A stretch of DNA of 64,000 bases, from positions 60,054,501-60,118,500 of the forward strand of contig NC_088928.1 in NCBI RefSeq assembly GCF_038396675.1, given 5' to 3'. Positions 62,294 to 64,000 of this stretch are shown piece by piece (the stretch's first letter is position 1; every line of letters starts with the position of its first letter). This stretch comes from Hydra vulgaris. Lineage: Eukaryota > Cnidaria > Hydrozoa > Anthoathecata > Hydridae. A program made the position numbers and the translations under genes. A model generated the notes under the pieces. The model was given only the letters and a program-made list of their open reading frames with translations. It did no database searches and was not told the DNA's origin.

Positions 62294-64000
62294 AATAAAC
62301 TCATAAAGCCATAATTACGAACAGTTAACAGCCTAAAACTAATTTAAACTTCACCCCAAAGCATAACTACAACATCATTATTACAAAGTTTTTATTGACA
62401 ATTATTTTAAATTTTTATGTCGTATTATATTTTAACACTTCTTTTAACATCTTTTATTGCCCTTCGCCCAGCTAAACGTGAATAACCTTTTTTGCGAAAA
62501 AAATTATTTATAAACTTTGGCATATATATAATTCTGACATAAATAAAATTCGCCGAATGGTCACACACGAGCAGTGAACGCCTGAGGGAAGAAATGAAGT
62601 ACATTAGAATAGAGGAGAATTATTTTTCAAACAAAACATATTTTGACAGTTGTCAAGACAAAAATAAAGATTAATAGAGGAATATTTAAAATATAAATAA
62701 GACAGACAATGCACCTAAACAGTACTAACAATAATAATAATAAAAAAAATAAATTGTTATATAAATACTAATATGAACTAAGATAAACAAAAAAATATAT
62801 CACCTAACAAAAAATAAATAAAACAAAAAATACATGAAAAAATTAAAAGTATGCATACAACAATAAAAGGCCTCAGAATGGAAAAAAACATTAATGCCAA
62901 TGTGTAAACATAATTTGTGTAGTGATTAAGTAATAAACATCTCCTCAGAGTTGCGTCTATTATTACTGGCGTTTCGATGAGGATCAGCACTTATAACTAG
63001 TTTATCCCGTCAGACAAACATCATCGCCACTTATGCTTTACCCCGCGACTTACGCCTATTCCATACTGCAGTAAAAAAGGATTCACTACAAGTAGCCAAA
63101 ACCCTACCATACCCAAATTTGTAAAGCACTAATATTTTTTTGATGATATGATAAAAAGTGTCGATCTACTGCACAGTATAAATAAAAATAATAAAATAAA
63201 TAACTTACAATACCACCAGTAGAAAAAACTAAGCACAATAAATTAAAATTCAAGCAAAGACGCCAAAAACAAAATTAAAACAACTAAAGTGTGTAAACAG
63301 AAAATACTAATAAATTAACCCCTAAGACTATTTAAACCATATAGGTACTTCCAGCACACATAAATCCAAAACAATCAAATGGCAATATACCCTATTAAAA
63401 ACCATTTAAAAATTAAATAAAACACAATAGTCTTCAAAAAACTCTAACGCTGTCATAGATACTTCATTTTTATTGCCCTGCTATCAGCTAAACGTGAATA
63501 ACCTTTTTTGCGAAAAAAATTATTTACGTTTCATAAAATACAGTAATACATAAACAGAACTTTATACAGTTTTAGATTTCAAAGATTTAAAAAGTATGAC
63601 CCCCCCCCCTCCTTGCATTTATACCTAAATCAACAATTTATCTTTCCAAAAAAGTGCAATCCCGCATAGGTAAAAATCATTTTTTTCAATTTTTATTCAC
63701 ATATAGTGGCACCATAAAAATGATCCGCCGAATTGAAAATCGAAAATTTTGAAAGTATGATGCACCAAATTGCAGAGGCTTAGCAATATTTATACTTCAC
63801 TAAAATAATTTTTAACAAACACTGAGCTTGTTTTAACCTTATATTACAGATCACTGGAGAAATATGTTAAAAAACAACAATCACAAAACTTGCTGAATAA
63901 TCAAAAATTGTTGATATTGGATATTTTAACAATCAAGCTATCAATTAGCAAAACCTTAAACACTCAAGCTCAAGTTTTTCTAAACCAATAAAACTAACCA
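62294..64000. other. Unassigned terminal region
   Basis: No gene found. It holds a 41-bp direct repeat (62471 and 63487), a C-run at 63600-63611 and A-rich low-complexity sequence. Confidence 0.5.

Overview
The window is very AT-rich eukaryotic DNA with small exons, canonical GT-AG introns and dense, decayed transposable elements. The mix fits a cnidarian, most likely Hydra: CR1/Jockey-like and RTE-like LINEs, hAT, Tigger/pogo and Tc1/mariner remnants, tRNA-derived SINEs, and many (TA)n tracts and minisatellites. The genus is an inference from composition and repeat style; I could not run a search.

Three host genes can be assembled exon by exon, all on the minus strand. TBP (TATA-binding protein) covers about 59.4-46.2 kb, in six visible coding exons. 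STYX (a pseudophosphatase of the dual-specificity phosphatase family) covers 43.0-22.9 kb, in ten exons encoding 219 aa. LBR (lamin B receptor: Tudor domain, RS region, sterol-reductase-like membrane domain) covers 19.3-4.3 kb, in ten exons encoding 657 aa. In every case the exon lengths and splice phases add up to an open reading frame. The genes lie 3-4 kb apart and show no evident functional link.

Layout: 0.4-3.3 kb holds nested LINE/SINE debris downstream of LBR. 4.3-19.3 kb is LBR, with a DDE-like DNA transposon (copy A) in intron 8 and a 300-bp foldback element in intron 2. 20.5-22.3 kb is a LINE interrupted by a 596-bp terminal-inverted-repeat element whose interior is an array of TATAGAATTC-type palindromes. 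22.9-43.0 kb is STYX, whose introns hold an RTE fragment, a Tigger remnant, CR1-like LINEs, a second, inverted copy (copy B) of the DDE-like transposon, a Tc1 remnant and a cluster of minisatellites. 46.2-59.4 kb is TBP, with LINE, hAT and tRNA-like remnants in its introns. 60.5-62.3 kb is a broken, intron-containing repetitive gene of unknown family. 62.3-64 kb shows no recognisable gene.

The most notable points are: (1) LBR keeps the reductase fold but has lost most residues of both sterol-reductase signatures; (2) the palindrome-array element, whose removal with one TA restores the interrupted LINE frame; (3) two near-identical DDE-like elements that share the same internal stop codon; (4) a splice-acceptor-like site 2-14 nt before the first visible ATG of all three host genes, which could reflect spliced-leader trans-splicing or 5'-UTR introns.
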